A stretch of DNA of 64,000 bases from contig OZ038378.1 in assembly GCA_964036045.1 (NCBI GenBank), positions 41,975,228 to 42,039,227 on the forward strand, read 5' to 3'. This DNA comes from Eutreptiella sp. 'Long Island Sound 2002' (taxonomy: Eukaryota; Euglenozoa; Euglenophyceae; Eutreptiales; Eutreptiaceae). A program made the position numbers and the translations under genes. Shown here piece after piece: positions 41,331-52,734 of the stretch (positions are counted from its first letter, which is position 1; the number at the start of each line of letters is the position of its first letter). The notes under the pieces are model-generated. The model saw only the letters and a program-made list of their open reading frames with translations. It was not told the DNA's origin and did no database searches.

Positions 41331-43620
41331 GACCCGTCACCGACCCCGCCGTGCGCGCTCTTGCGAGCTGGCTTTGCGCGCTGTGGGGGCGGCACGAGGG
41401 TGCCCGGGGGGGGGCGCTTCTTGCCTGGTTGTGGGGCGTCCGGGGTCGGGCGCTCTCCCACCCCGGACCACTTGTCCTTGCGGGCGTGCGGCCGGGGCCC
41501 ACTACCCACTGGCTGTGGGTGCGGGGAGTGCGGTTGTGGGGACCCGCCACCAACCCCACAGCGCGCTCTTGCGAGCTGGCTTTGCGCGCTTTGGGGGCGG
41601 CACGAGGGCGCCCGGGGGGGGGCACCTCTTGCCTGGGTGTGGGGCGTCCGGGGTCGGGTGATCTCCCACCCCCGACCACTCGTACTTTCGGGCGTGCGGC
41701 CGGGGCCCACTACCCACTGACTGTGGGTGCGGGGGGTGCGGGCGTGGGGACCCGTCACCAACCCCACGGCGCGCGCTCTTGCGAGCTGGCTTTGCGTGCT
41801 GTGCGGGCGGCATGAGGGTGCCCGGGGGGGGGGCGCCTCTTGTCTGGGCATCCGGGATCGGGCACTCTCCGACCCCCGACCGCCCGTCCTTTGGGGCGTG
41901 CGGCCGGGGCCCACTACGCAGTGGCTGTGGGTGCGGATGCTGCGGGCATGGGGACCCGTCACCAACCCCACAGCGCGCGCCCTTGCGAGCTGGAATGGCG
42001 CGCTGCGGAGGCGGCACGAGGGCGCCCTGGGGGGGCGCCTTTCGCGTGGGTGTGGTGTGTCCGGGGTCGGGCGCTCTCCCACCCCCGACCGGCCGTCCTT
42101 TCGGGCGTGCTGCCGGGGCCCACTACCCACTGGCTGTGGTTGTGGGGGGTGCGGGCGTGGGTACCCGTCACCAACGCCACAGCGCGCACTCTTGCATGCT
42201 GGCTTGGCGCGCTGTGCGGGCGGCACAAGTGCGCCCGGGGGGGGCGCCTCTTGCCTGGGTGTGGAGCGTCCGGGGTCTGGCGCTCTCCGAGCCCCGACCA
42301 CTCGTCCTTTCGGGCGTGCGGCCAGGGCCCACTACCCACTGGCTGTGGGTGCGGGGGGTGCGGGCGTGCAGACCTGTCACGGACCCCACAGCGCGCGCTC
42401 CTGCGAGCTGGCTTTGCGCGTTGTGGGGGCGGCATGAGGGTGCCCCGGGGGGGCACCTCTGGCCTGGGTGTGGGGCGTCCGGGGTCGGGCGCTCTCCCAC
42501 CCCGAACCACTGGTCCTTTCGGGTGTGCGGCCGGGGCCCACTACCCACTGGCTGTGGTTGCGGGGGGTGCGGGCGTGGGGACCTGTTACCATCCCCCAGC
42601 GCGCGCTCTTGCCAGGTTCCTTTGCGCGCTGAGGGGGCGGCACGAGGGCGCCCTGGGGGGGGCGCCTCTTGCCTGGGTGTGGGGTGCCCGGGGTCAGGCG
42701 CTCTCCCACCCTCGACCACTGGTCTTTTCGGGCGTGCGGCCAGGGCCCACGACCCACTGCCTGCCGGTGCAGGGGGTGCGGCCGTGGGGACCCGTCACCA
42801 ACCCCACTGCGCGCGCTTATGCGAGCTGGCTTTGCGTGCTGTGGGGGCGGCATGAGGGTGCCCGGGGGGGGGCGCCTCTTGCCTAGGCGTCCAGGGTCGG
42901 GCGCTCCCCCAACCCCGACCGCCCGTCCTTTGGGGCGTGCGGCCAGGGCCAATCATCCACCAGTTGTGGGTGCGGGGGGTGCGGGCGTGGGGACCCGTCA
43001 GCAACCCCACAGCGCGCGCTCTTGCGTGCTGGCTTGGCGCGCTGTGGGGGCGGCACGAGGGCGCCCGGGGGAGGGCGCCTCTTGCATGGGTGCGGGGCGT
43101 CCGGGGTCCGGCGCTCTCCCACCCTCGACCACCTGTCTTTTCGGGCGTGCGGCTGGGGCCCACTACCCACTGGCTGTGGGGGCGAGGGGTGCGGGCATGG
43201 GGACCCGTCACCAACCCCGCAGCGCGCGCTCTTGCGAGCTGGCTTTGCGCGTTGTGGGGGCGGCATGAGGGTGCTCGGGGGGGGTGCCTCTTGCCTGGGT
43301 GTGGGGCATCTGTGGTCGGGCGCTTTCCCACCCCCGATCACTCGTCCTTTCGGGCGTGCGGCCGGGGCCCACTACCCACTGGCTCTGGGTGCGGGGGGTG
43401 CGGGCGTGGGGACCCGTCACCAACCCCACAGCGCGCGCTGTTGCGAGTTGGCTGTGCGGTTGGGGGCGGCACAAGGGCGCCCGGGGCAGGCGCCTCTTGC
43501 CTGGGTGTCGGGCGTCCGGGGATGGGCGCTCTCCCACCCCCGACCTCTCGTCCTTTCGGGCGTGCGGCCAGGGCCCGCTTCCCATTGGGCGTGGGTGCGG
43601 TGTGCGGGCGTGGGGGCCCG
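41330..43620. repeat. ~208-bp GC-rich satellite, about eleven units
   Basis: CCCACTACCCACTGGCTGTG or a near variant recurs about every 208 bp (41500, 41710, 41910, 42120, 42330, 42540, 42750 and on to 43575). Each unit also has GCGCGCTCTTGCGAGCTGGC. The frames of 180-700 codons on both strands are translations of it. Confidence 0.95.
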
Positions 43621-43624
43621 GCTG

Positions 43625-44300
43625 TCCTTGGCACCTTCTCCCGTGCGGCGGTTCGTCGTGTGTTGTGCGCGCTTCCCGGGTTCGCGGCACCCGCTGGCTG
43701 TTGTGGCTCCACACCTGCCATCGTGCCGTGGTTGTGGCCGGCGGCGTGCCGTTCTGGCGTGCCTCGTGGCCCCGCGTTGGTGCGCCGCGCCTCGTCTGAT
43801 TCGGTCAGTCTCGGTGCTCCGGTCGGCTTTCCCGTCGCCGTGGTGCCTTCCCCCACCCCGGGGGCTGCCGCCCCTGGCTTTACTTGGTGGCTGCGCGAGG
43901 CACGCGGAGGCCGGCCGAGAACCGGCCTCATTGTGCCTGCCTCTGCCCCCCGCCGAGGCAGGGGTGCTGGGCTCGCTCCGCATCGTATCCGTTCAGGGCC
44001 CCGCGATGGGGTTGTCCCTGGCTGGTCCTTCCGGCGTCGATCTTGGGCTGTGTGCGCTGCGGTGGTTTGGCGTGTGTGGACCCGGTCACTGACGCGTCCG
44101 GTTTCCCGTACCGTCCGTCGTTCGACGGGGGACTCGGCCCGTGCACCAGGGCTGTTTCGTGTGGACGCCGACACCTCCCCTTTCTGGTCGGAGGACGCCA
44201 CGCCCGGGTCCCGCGCGTTTGTGTGCGCGTGCTCCTCTTGGCCAGGTCGGACGGGCCGGCCTCCCGGGCGCGTTCTGGTGCGCCTCACCTTTTTCTGTGG
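43625..44300. repeat. Shared ~650-bp block, right copy
   Basis: Reverse complement of 8395-9040. It directly adjoins the 208-bp satellite, whereas the left copy adjoins the 65-bp repeat. Confidence 0.8.
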
Positions 44301-45905
44301 CCGTCTTGTCCTTCTTCCTTGTTTGGCCCCCAACGGGCTGGGGTTGCAAGCGCTTTGGGGGTTTTTTTTCCGCTTCTTTTCCGTTCTCTTTCCTCTTTCA
44401 TCCCTCGCCCCTCTGGCGCCCCTGCTGTCTCTGGCTCTTTGTGCTTCCCGACCCCGGGTGCCCTGGGCCCTGGCGCTCTTTGTTTTTGCTCCGTTCTCCC
44501 CCCCCCTTTTTTTTTCCGGTTGTGTTCCCCCTCCTACACCATCCCCGCGGTCCTTTGTGTTGTTGCTTTTGGGGCCCTGGGCCTTGGCGCTTTTTTGTGC
44601 GCCCCCCCCCCTTTTCCGTCCCCGTTTCCCTTTCCTTTTGTTGTTTTTTTCCCGTTGTGTTCTCCCTTTTTTGTGCCCCCTCTTCGCGCCTCCCTTGTTC
44701 CAGCATTTCCGTTGTCTCCGGCCATGGGTGCCCTGGGCCTTGGCGCTCTGTCTCCCGTCTCTCGCTCTTGTTTCTTTTTTTTGTTTTTTTTCCGTTTTCC
44801 CGTTGTTGTTTTGCCCTCCCGCTTTTCTTGGTTCCGGGCGCTCTTGGTGCTCTTGGCCTCTGGTCCGCCTGGCTGGGTTCCCTTTTCCTTCTCCGTGTGC
44901 GGCCGTGCCTGTGGTGCGTGCGCTGTGTGCCGGGGCTGCCGTCCGCGTCGTTCCTTGCTGGTGCTGCCCTGTTGCTTCGTTCGCGCTGGCCGGTGCCGTG
45001 TGTTGTTGCCTGTGGTTGCGGGGTGGTCGCTGTTGGGTGTGATTTGCTGTCTGTTGTTTTCCGCTGTCGTGCTTTGGCGTGGGTGGTCCTGCCTGGCCGC
45101 GTGGCTCGCCGCCCTGCTGTGTGCTTTGGGTCGTTGTGGCGTCCTGCTCCCCTGTGCTGTGTCCTGTGTGCTGTGGCTCTGTGTTGCCGTGTGGCGGCAT
45201 GCTGTGGTGCCCCGCTGTCCGTTCTGCTTTGTTTCGTGGTCGGTGTGGCGCAGTGTTGCTCCTTGGCGCTGTCTGTGGTGCGTTGTGCTTGTCTTTGGGT
45301 GGTGTTCTCTGTCCCCGCCGTGTGCCCCCGGCTGTTGTTTACTGGGTCTGGTTGCCTGCTTGCCGTGTTGTTTCGTTCGCGCTGGCTGGTGCTGCGTGTT
45401 GTTGCCTGTGGTTGCCGGCTGTTCGTTGCTGGGTCTGGTTGCCTGCTGTTGTTTTCCTCTGGTGTGTGTTGTCTCGGCTGCTCCTGCCTGGCCGCGTGGC
45501 TTTTTGCTTTGCTGTGTGCTGTGGTTCGTTGTGGTGCCGTGTTCCCCTGCGCCGTGTCCCGTGTTCTGTGGTGCTGTGTTGCCGTGAGGTGCCGTGCCGT
45601 GGCGCGCTGCTGTCCGGCTTCGTTGGCTGGTGATGTTGTTTTGTGTCCTTCCCCGGTGTGTGCGGTGCCGTGTTGCGCTGCGTGTCGTGTTGTTCGGTGC
45701 TGGTTTGGTCTGTGCTGTCGTCGGTGCCTCGCGCTGTGGTGTGTCGCTGTGTGTTGTGGTGCCTCCCTTGGCGTTCTGTGGTGTGGTGGTGCTGCTCTGG
45801 TGCGTTGTGGCGTCTTGCTGTGCCGTGGTGTGTTCTGTGGTGCTGTGTCGCCTTGTGGTGCCGTGCTGCTGGGCTGTGCTGTGCATTTGGCTTTGCTGCG
45901 GGTGT
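44300..45905. repeat. Pyrimidine-rich and TGCTGTG arrays, right arm
   Basis: 44300-44900 is T/C-rich and corresponds to the purine block at 7.3-8.4 kb. 44900-45905 is made of TGCTGTG, GTGGTGCCGTG and similar words, the reverse complement of the CACAGCA arrays. Confidence 0.75.
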
Positions 45906-46129
45906 TCGTTTTTCCTCTAAAAACCATTTTGCGGTTTTTGAAAATAAAAATAAAATAAAATAAAACAAAAAAAAATTATACTCTACCAAACTCACGCACG
46001 CAGGCAGGCAGCAATACCAAGGTCATTTTGCTGACTTACGTGTGGCCGGGCGATGTCGAGGAGGGTGTTCTTGTTTGCAAGGGGTTAACCGCGTTTCCCC
46101 CAGGGCCGGTTGCCTAAGCTGACGGAAAA

Positions 46130-46520
46130 GGTTGAGGGGGGGCACGAGGGAGGGGAGGTAGGTGCATGGAGAAGGAAAGAAAATGAAAGGAAGCAGGGCG
46201 AAGGGACGCAGCGGCTTAGAAAATACTTTCGAGTTTTACGCGCCGCTCGCGACGCGTTTTTCTTTGCGCCTATGGCTAGCTAGACGACGAGAGGGACGGC
46301 GTTAGGGTCCTACGAGCGTTGCGGTGCGTACGGTGCTAACTATTCACCTATTTCACGTCGAAAAATTTTTCGTCGCGTTTTTACGCGTTTCGCAGCGCGC
46401 TTCTCGGCCTAAGCGTTTTTTATGCTAATTAGCTTTATTTTCAGCTATTCAAAACGTTTTTTTGTCGTGTTTTACCTATCTTTTTTTTTCGTCTTGGGAC
46501 AGGACCCCAGCGCGCGCGAC
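46130..46520. repeat. Outer inverted repeat, right terminus
   Basis: Reverse complement of 4199-4610, ending in CAGCGCGCGCGAC. Just inside, 45905-46130 has no matching left sequence and no gene. Confidence 0.85.
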
Positions 46521-46524
46521 AAGT

Positions 46525-47100
46525 GTGGAAATGGACCACAAACGGTGCAAAATAGGGCCAAAACCACCTACAATGTTCATCGTTCATCCCATTTTTATGC
46601 ACGTAGTATCATATTTTATGTAATTCGTATCATTCAAATGCATACAATACCACCCCAAGCCCGAAACATGTGTGTTGACGGTGATAGGTGATCAAAACCC
46701 TACCTATGAACCATATGGATATTGGACCACATACGGTGCAGAATAGGGCCAAAAACACCTCAAATCTTCATCGTTCATTTCTTCCGTATGCACATACTAT
46801 CATATTATAGGTAGCACCTATCATACAAATGCTTACAATAACAGCCTAAGCCCGAAACATGTGTGCGTACGGTGTTAGGCACTCAAAAGCGTACCTATGA
46901 ACCATATGGAAATGGACCACAAACGGTGCAAAATAGGGCCATCGTCATGGTTCATCCCATTCTTAGGCGCATACTATCATATTTTGTTTAGTTCTTATCA
47001 CTCGAATGCATACAATACCAACCCAAGCCCCAAACATCTGTCTGGACGGTGATAGGTGATCAAAGACCTAACTATCAACCATACCGATATTGGGCCCCGT
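46525..47100. repeat. ~190-bp satellite, about three units
   Basis: Same family as 37.8-38.7 kb; begins within 5 bp of the outer inverted repeat. Confidence 0.85.
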
Positions 47101-47850
47101 GGTGCATGAGAAAGGGATGACTAGCCTGGAATAAAGGCAAACCATCGCTTGTCATGTAGGCTTCCACCAATGGTGATGACAAATGGCTCATGTATCACCT
47201 CTATACCACCTCTTACAGCCCTTTGAGGCCCTCTACATGGCCTCCATAGACCCTAGAACCATGAAACAAAGTGGCTTTTGGCTAGAAAAGTGGGAATTTC
47301 TCAAAGTCTGTGCCTGCCAATCTGGATTTCTTTTACGTCAGCAGCAAGGTATTGATCTCGGGAACACGGTCATGCCTTTACGTTGCTTCCAACTGTGCAA
47401 AAAAGTGGACTTTTTGGCGGTTTTCTATTGCGCACCGCGGTCTGGAATCTGAAACTCGTGTACGCGGCAGTTGTTGACAGTTTATCTGCGGCTCCAGCTC
47501 CAGCGACAGCATAATTTTGTTAAAAATTTGAGAAAACGCAAAAACAAAAGTACTACTGTGTATAATTTGATGTCAGGGTTCTGAAAATGCATGAATTTGA
47601 ATCTTGGGAAAGAACAGCTGCTAAAATCGTAGGTGTATGAAGATGCATGCCACATTAAATGCTGGGAATCCGAGAAACATATGAAAGCAGAAAAGAGGAA
47701 AAGAGGAAGCAAGGTGGTAAGGGTAACCCTGAGTGGGGAGGCCCTAACCCGGGGACATCCCTTGGTAAGGGCAACCCTTTTGGATGACGAAGGACCTCAA
47801 CCCCTACCACGGGTGGAGGAGGGCAGTGAAGCCCTGCCCCCCCATAGAGT
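47080..47850. repeat. Direct copy of parts of 38.7-40.4 kb
   Basis: 47467-47790 is nearly identical to 40053-40375 over more than 300 bp, which implies a recent duplication. The 1-kb stretch between the two matching parts at 39-40 kb is absent here. Confidence 0.8.
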
Positions 47851-48044
47851 TAGCAACAAGATGAGAAGCGAGCTGCACCCACCACCACTCCCACTGTTGG
47901 CGGCTCTGAGAAGGGCAAAAACGCCAAGAACGGGAAGCTCAAAAGGCACCATAAGTGCCTGCAGGCTACAGGGGTGGGAGTGAAGTTCTCTCAAGAGGGG
48001 TAAGGGGTGCAGCTCCGAGGATGTGCATTTGGTTTATTAGATCA

Positions 48045-48480
48045 CCGCAACAATTGGCGATCAGGTTTACAAAGCGGTCTTGGACACGGGCGCCACGCTA
48101 TCAATCGCTGCCCGCAGATTGCTGAAACAAGCCAAGATCTGAAAAATCAAAAACCATGGCGAAAAGGGTGAGGGATGGCATGACCATCCCGTCCTTGGGG
48201 GGGGGGGGTACCGTGTTTCTGGGCGATGAACAGGCAAGTCTGCACTGCAGAGTGCCGACACAAACGCCTTTGACATTGTCATTGGCAAAGATTTCCTGTG
48301 CCGCAACTCTCAAGTAAAACTTTTGTCTTTCCAACGTCCCTATGCCCTACACTGCGACTTCATCAATGGCCTTTCCGAAATCCCTCTGCAGATGTTAGGA
48401 CGAAAAGAATCCGTTGTAGGTTACGTGAACCGGTGTTATCAAACTCAGAGATATGAGCTTTTTCGACAGAAAGGCCGAAT
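48045..48480 (+). pseudogene. Decayed retropepsin-like fragment
   Basis: IGDQVYKAVLDTGATLSIAA followed by RRLLKQAK is a retroviral-type aspartic protease core (DTGA). A TGA at about 48140 and frame changes follow, then FDIVIGKDFLCRNSQVKLL, the C-terminal protease strand. It ends where the inverted 39.0-39.4 kb repeat begins (48465). It is a dead pol remnant, different from the one at 56.3 kb. Confidence 0.65.
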
Positions 48481-48770
48481 TCCAGGGTTTTTGATGGTTT
48501 GGGAGAAAGCTCCATTGGGAAGAACCCCCCAATCCCTATTTTGGGGGCAGAGAATCCAAAGAAAAGGAGAATTTCTTGCGAAAGTCCTCTTTTGGCAGGT
48601 ACACTGGTGTGCAGCACTGTTCTGCACGACCAGCCCAGAGCAGGCAAAAATACCCAAAAATAGGCCAAATTTCAGGGTTTTTTCATATTTTTGGACCAAA
48701 CTCGGGTAGGAGGAACCCCCCCCCCGTATTTTGGGGCCGTAGAAACCAAAAAAATAGATCATTTCCTTCT
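48465..48770. repeat. Inverted copy of the 39.0-39.4 kb repeat
   Basis: Contains CACTGGTGTGCAGCACTGTT and TTTTGGGGCCGTAGAAACC in the opposite orientation to 39005-39380. It interrupts the decayed retropepsin fragment, so it inserted there. Confidence 0.7.
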
Positions 48771-48779
48771 TCCGCTACC

Positions 48780-50700
48780 TTTTTTTGAATCTTGGGAAAA
48801 AACAGCTGCTAAAATCATAGGTGAATGCATACGGTTGCCGCAGTACTGGCACGTAACTGTGCAACGGAAATGGTCCGGGTCTTTTACCTCCTGACCATCT
48901 TTCGTCTTTTGCTTGAGCTGAAGTTGGGTGAGATAAGAGGCTCACCCATCACATTCATGGCCGTGGCAGGGTCCTCCATTGTCGTCCCACAAACGACAGT
49001 AAACAGATTGGGAGCTGCTTTGCCATTGGAAGGGGGAGGGGTCTCATGCACGTTCCTCAACTGCCCTCCTGGACGATTGTCAGGGTTAGTGTTAGGTTGA
49101 GAAGACCTCCCTCCAGGACTCCTCTCACCAGCGGTTTCCCCTGGCAGATGCTTGCGCAGTTACTAATCTGGGGGGGGAGCAATCTCCCTTTCCATGGCTC
49201 ATTCACTCAGGAGATCGAATAGCTAATCATATGAGTGCGTCTGAGATTTCCCCTGGGACGTCTCTCTCTAGTTCTCCCAACTTTTGGGAGGCATGTTTCC
49301 CACCAGCCACAAATGGGGCCTAGTAGGCTTGTAGGATGTGGGGGTCATCCGCCCCCTCATCTCCTCAAGCTGCGTCAGAAACTGAGAAACACGGGCAGCT
49401 CTGGGAAATTAGGGGAGTGCAGGAAACTCCTCGATCTCTGTACGGTTGCTCAGCTCTGTCTCTTAGACGAGAAACATTTGCTCCAGTCTTTTCAAGAAGT
49501 CGCCGCAGTTGGATCTCCTCCATAATGGTGGTCTACACTAGCCGCCGAAGAAACCATTTTTGCACGACTTGTGGGTAAGCTGGCATCTTGTCTTTACATC
49601 GGCGTGTTGCTTACCTATGAGGAGTAGGAGTGAGGAAAAGTCCTGAGCCCATTCCCTATGTCCTGATTCAGATCAGGTACCCATGAATTCCTCACGTGAA
49701 AAGGAGGTTCAACCAGGTCAAACCGTGCACTTTCATTACGGCTTCCCCACGGTGGAACCCCTATCACGGTACACGAGCACATCATTAGGTTAACCTCAAA
49801 ACTGCTATCTGTCGGCCCTCCAAGAGATGCTACAGCACCTAGAAAGACTGTTTTTGAACAACATTGCACCTGATCGGTGTAACACATTGAAGACCTCTTT
49901 GTCTGGGATCGTTTTCCACGGCGATGGCGGCCACGGCGCCGGCAGCAGCGGCCATACTGGTGAAACTATCACTATCATTATCCCCTTTTCTTTAGTAGCG
50001 TGGACGGACACCGGTGCGTCCGGTTTCAATTCCCTTCAGGACTTTGTACCTTTTTTAGTTAACAGCAAACACATTCAAGCCTGCCCTTGCTCGCCGGAGG
50101 CTTTTTCCCCACAGATTGCAAAAAAAGTAACCACCTGTCCAAGACAGTTCAAATACTCGACAGAGGCGCAGTTCAACGGGCTTCACCTATTCACCTGCCG
50201 TTGCGCGAACCAATACACAAAAAGATATCTTCAACTTTGGGAAGCCAAACGTGACCAGTAGGTTCTGAATCGCCATAGGTAGACATCCCCAGGAAATACC
50301 TGTGTACCGTACCAGCATAATGCGCTGTTGAGACTACGGCATAGGCACGTGGGGCCTAAGAGTGTTAAGCATGACCCCACATTGAGGATCAGCAATGTGT
50401 CCCCATAATAAATCACGCCGCCAACGGATCCATTCAGCCAAACAAGGACAATTTGCACGACGCTGAAGCCGGTTCGGACCCCCGTGGCCATCTTGGGGTC
50501 ACTTGGGGTGTGTATCTATGTGCCGGCAAGCCGCCATTGGCTGATATCATACTCTCCCATCCACCTGACCTAACCCGATGTGATAGTGTGATAGGTTTGG
50601 CCATTGCGGCTATGAGCGGCCAGATTCAGTACCGAGGCGCCGCCAGCGGAGATTTATATATCGGAATATCAGGAATCAACAGGGTTTTATTATCATAATG
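48780..50700. other. Region with decayed gag-pol-like pieces
   Basis: On the minus strand near 48830-48930 a frame reads KQKTKDGQEVKDPDHF and CTVTCQYCGNRMH, like a gag zinc motif. On the plus strand 49827-50261 is open for 144 codons and contains WTDTGASGFNSL, a second aspartic-protease-like motif. The rest has no recognisable frame. These look like old retroelement parts. Confidence 0.4.
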
Positions 50701-52734
50701 TTTCCGTAATTTTTCAGCCTTTCGTTCTGATGGTCAATGTATCGGCGACTGTCAGTTGGATCGCGATTTTGCGTTGACCGATTGGTTAACTGTTATTTCC
50801 AGATATTTTGGCAGATACTCTGTTGAAGGGTCAGATTTCATCAGCAAGGGGTTCGTTGCTTCCGCAGTTTTCTAAATAAGCACTCGAAATTTTAATCTGA
50901 ATTTTTCGCGATGTCGAAATCGGATTTTCGACTTCGACATCGCCGCACTTGATTTGGACTTCTTCGAGTGGTCATACTCTTTTCCCTATGCCCGAATCAG
51001 GTTTCCCTTACACTTGCCACCCATTTGACTTGGAGATATAAGGGAAACAAAAGTGAATCGTGGGACCACTTTGAAGGGCCATATCTACGCGCGAGTGTGA
51101 GGAAGGAGAATAAAGAAGGTTGCGTTGCAAGCGCATTTGTCTCAAGTTAATTTGGGATGCATCAAACGCCTTCGATGTGTACACATGCCCGATGTAGCAA
51201 GGGATAATGGTCAGGAGGGTATAAAGTGATATATAACTCTTGGACCGTGCAACCGAAGATTTTAATGCGACTTTCGAGTGTACCGCATAAGTGTTGGGGT
51301 TGCATAGATACTTTCCTTGGGTTCCTACGCATTTTTAACGTGAAGTTATGTCCATGGAGGGACATGGTATATCATGGTGGGAGCCACTTTTGAGGGTATG
51401 TTTTATATGCATGGTATATGTCTTGATATGCTCACGCCCATGTTATATATCTTCGTGTGGCCGAAGAGATGGGAAGCCACACGTGACGAGGGCTTTGCCC
51501 ATGTCCCAATTGTGGGATTCAAAGCGCTAGACTAAGTCTACCGCATATGTATTGCTCATGGTATGTTTGGCAAAGAGATCCATGAGTGCACTCCCATTTT
51601 CATGGGGCATGTAGATACGAGTGGCGAAGGTATCTCCATATGTCTGATTGGGGATCCAAGTGGGGGAATTGTTCGCAAATGGTTCCAATCATTTGTGTAT
51701 TGAACCATCAGTGGATATCATGGGTGAGCATAGAGATATATTATCATGACAACTTTGTATTTGGTCATATTTTCATGTTTTTGACCTCATTTTATGCTCA
51801 TTTTTGTGTTTTGTGTACTTACCTGGTCGGCAAACAGCAAGAAGCCTATGGTAAGTCGAACCATGGTATGTTGTTCATATGTTGGCATATGCTTTGGAGT
51901 TGAACTCCACCATATGCCGGATCGCGTACTCCATTTGGCTTTGCGCACGAAGGATTACAAGAATTGGTCTCAAGATCATGGGCTGACTTGGGCAGTGCGT
52001 GGCGCCCATATCCGAAATGGTTTCGAGGGTAAAGTGGGGATGTACATGGGCATTGACCATTGGTCTATATCCTCCATGAATATTAGACTTCCATTCCATG
52101 CATGCTTTGAGCCTTCGGATAAGTGGTAACTTCAATTTTGAGCATATATGTGATATATGGCCAATATGGTGTGAATTGGCAGTTTTTTGGCATGTTATGA
52201 GTTCAAACTCATAGGTCATTTCTCTAAGCCCATTCGATTTCAAGTCCAACCAAGGTTATGTCAGGGTAGGGCATGGTCTTCAGTGCCACTCTAGGCCATG
52301 ACACGCCACCCCCCCCCTTTGGCTAGGATTTGGAGGCTTGGGAGTGAACACATTTTTGGGGTTTGTGTAATGACTTGTGACACATGGCATTCAGCCATCT
52401 CATTTGACCTGGTTCAGGGCAATATGTTGGTGAGTCAAGGGAAGGTCTTGAGTCCAGGGAATGAGGGGTTAATGGCTGTGAATGTGTATGTTTACCTCTT
52501 TCCCCAACTTTGCTTTGTTTGTGTTCATATGCCAATTTCAGGGCTTTCTTCCTTGGTGCAATTCTTGTACATGCCCGCCACCGTGGGAAGACCGGTGTGC
52601 CGAACGAAAGCCCGCAGCCTGATTTGGATTGTGAATTGGGTTATTGCTGTATTTGTGGGGTCTGGTTGCCATTTGGGGTTGAAGGAGGATTTTATTTTCT
52701 ATATTTTTGGATTTGGAACCTTGGATTTTGAGCA
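50701..52734. other. AT-richer stretch before gag
   Basis: No domain, tRNA or long frame is supported. A 5' LTR and leader of the gypsy-type element could lie here, but I found no matching repeat downstream of pol. Confidence 0.4.

Noticed and set aside
41249-45995. Frames of 180-701 codons on both strands
   Set aside because: They are translations of the 208-bp satellite and the TGCTGTG arrays; the same unit is open in several frames.
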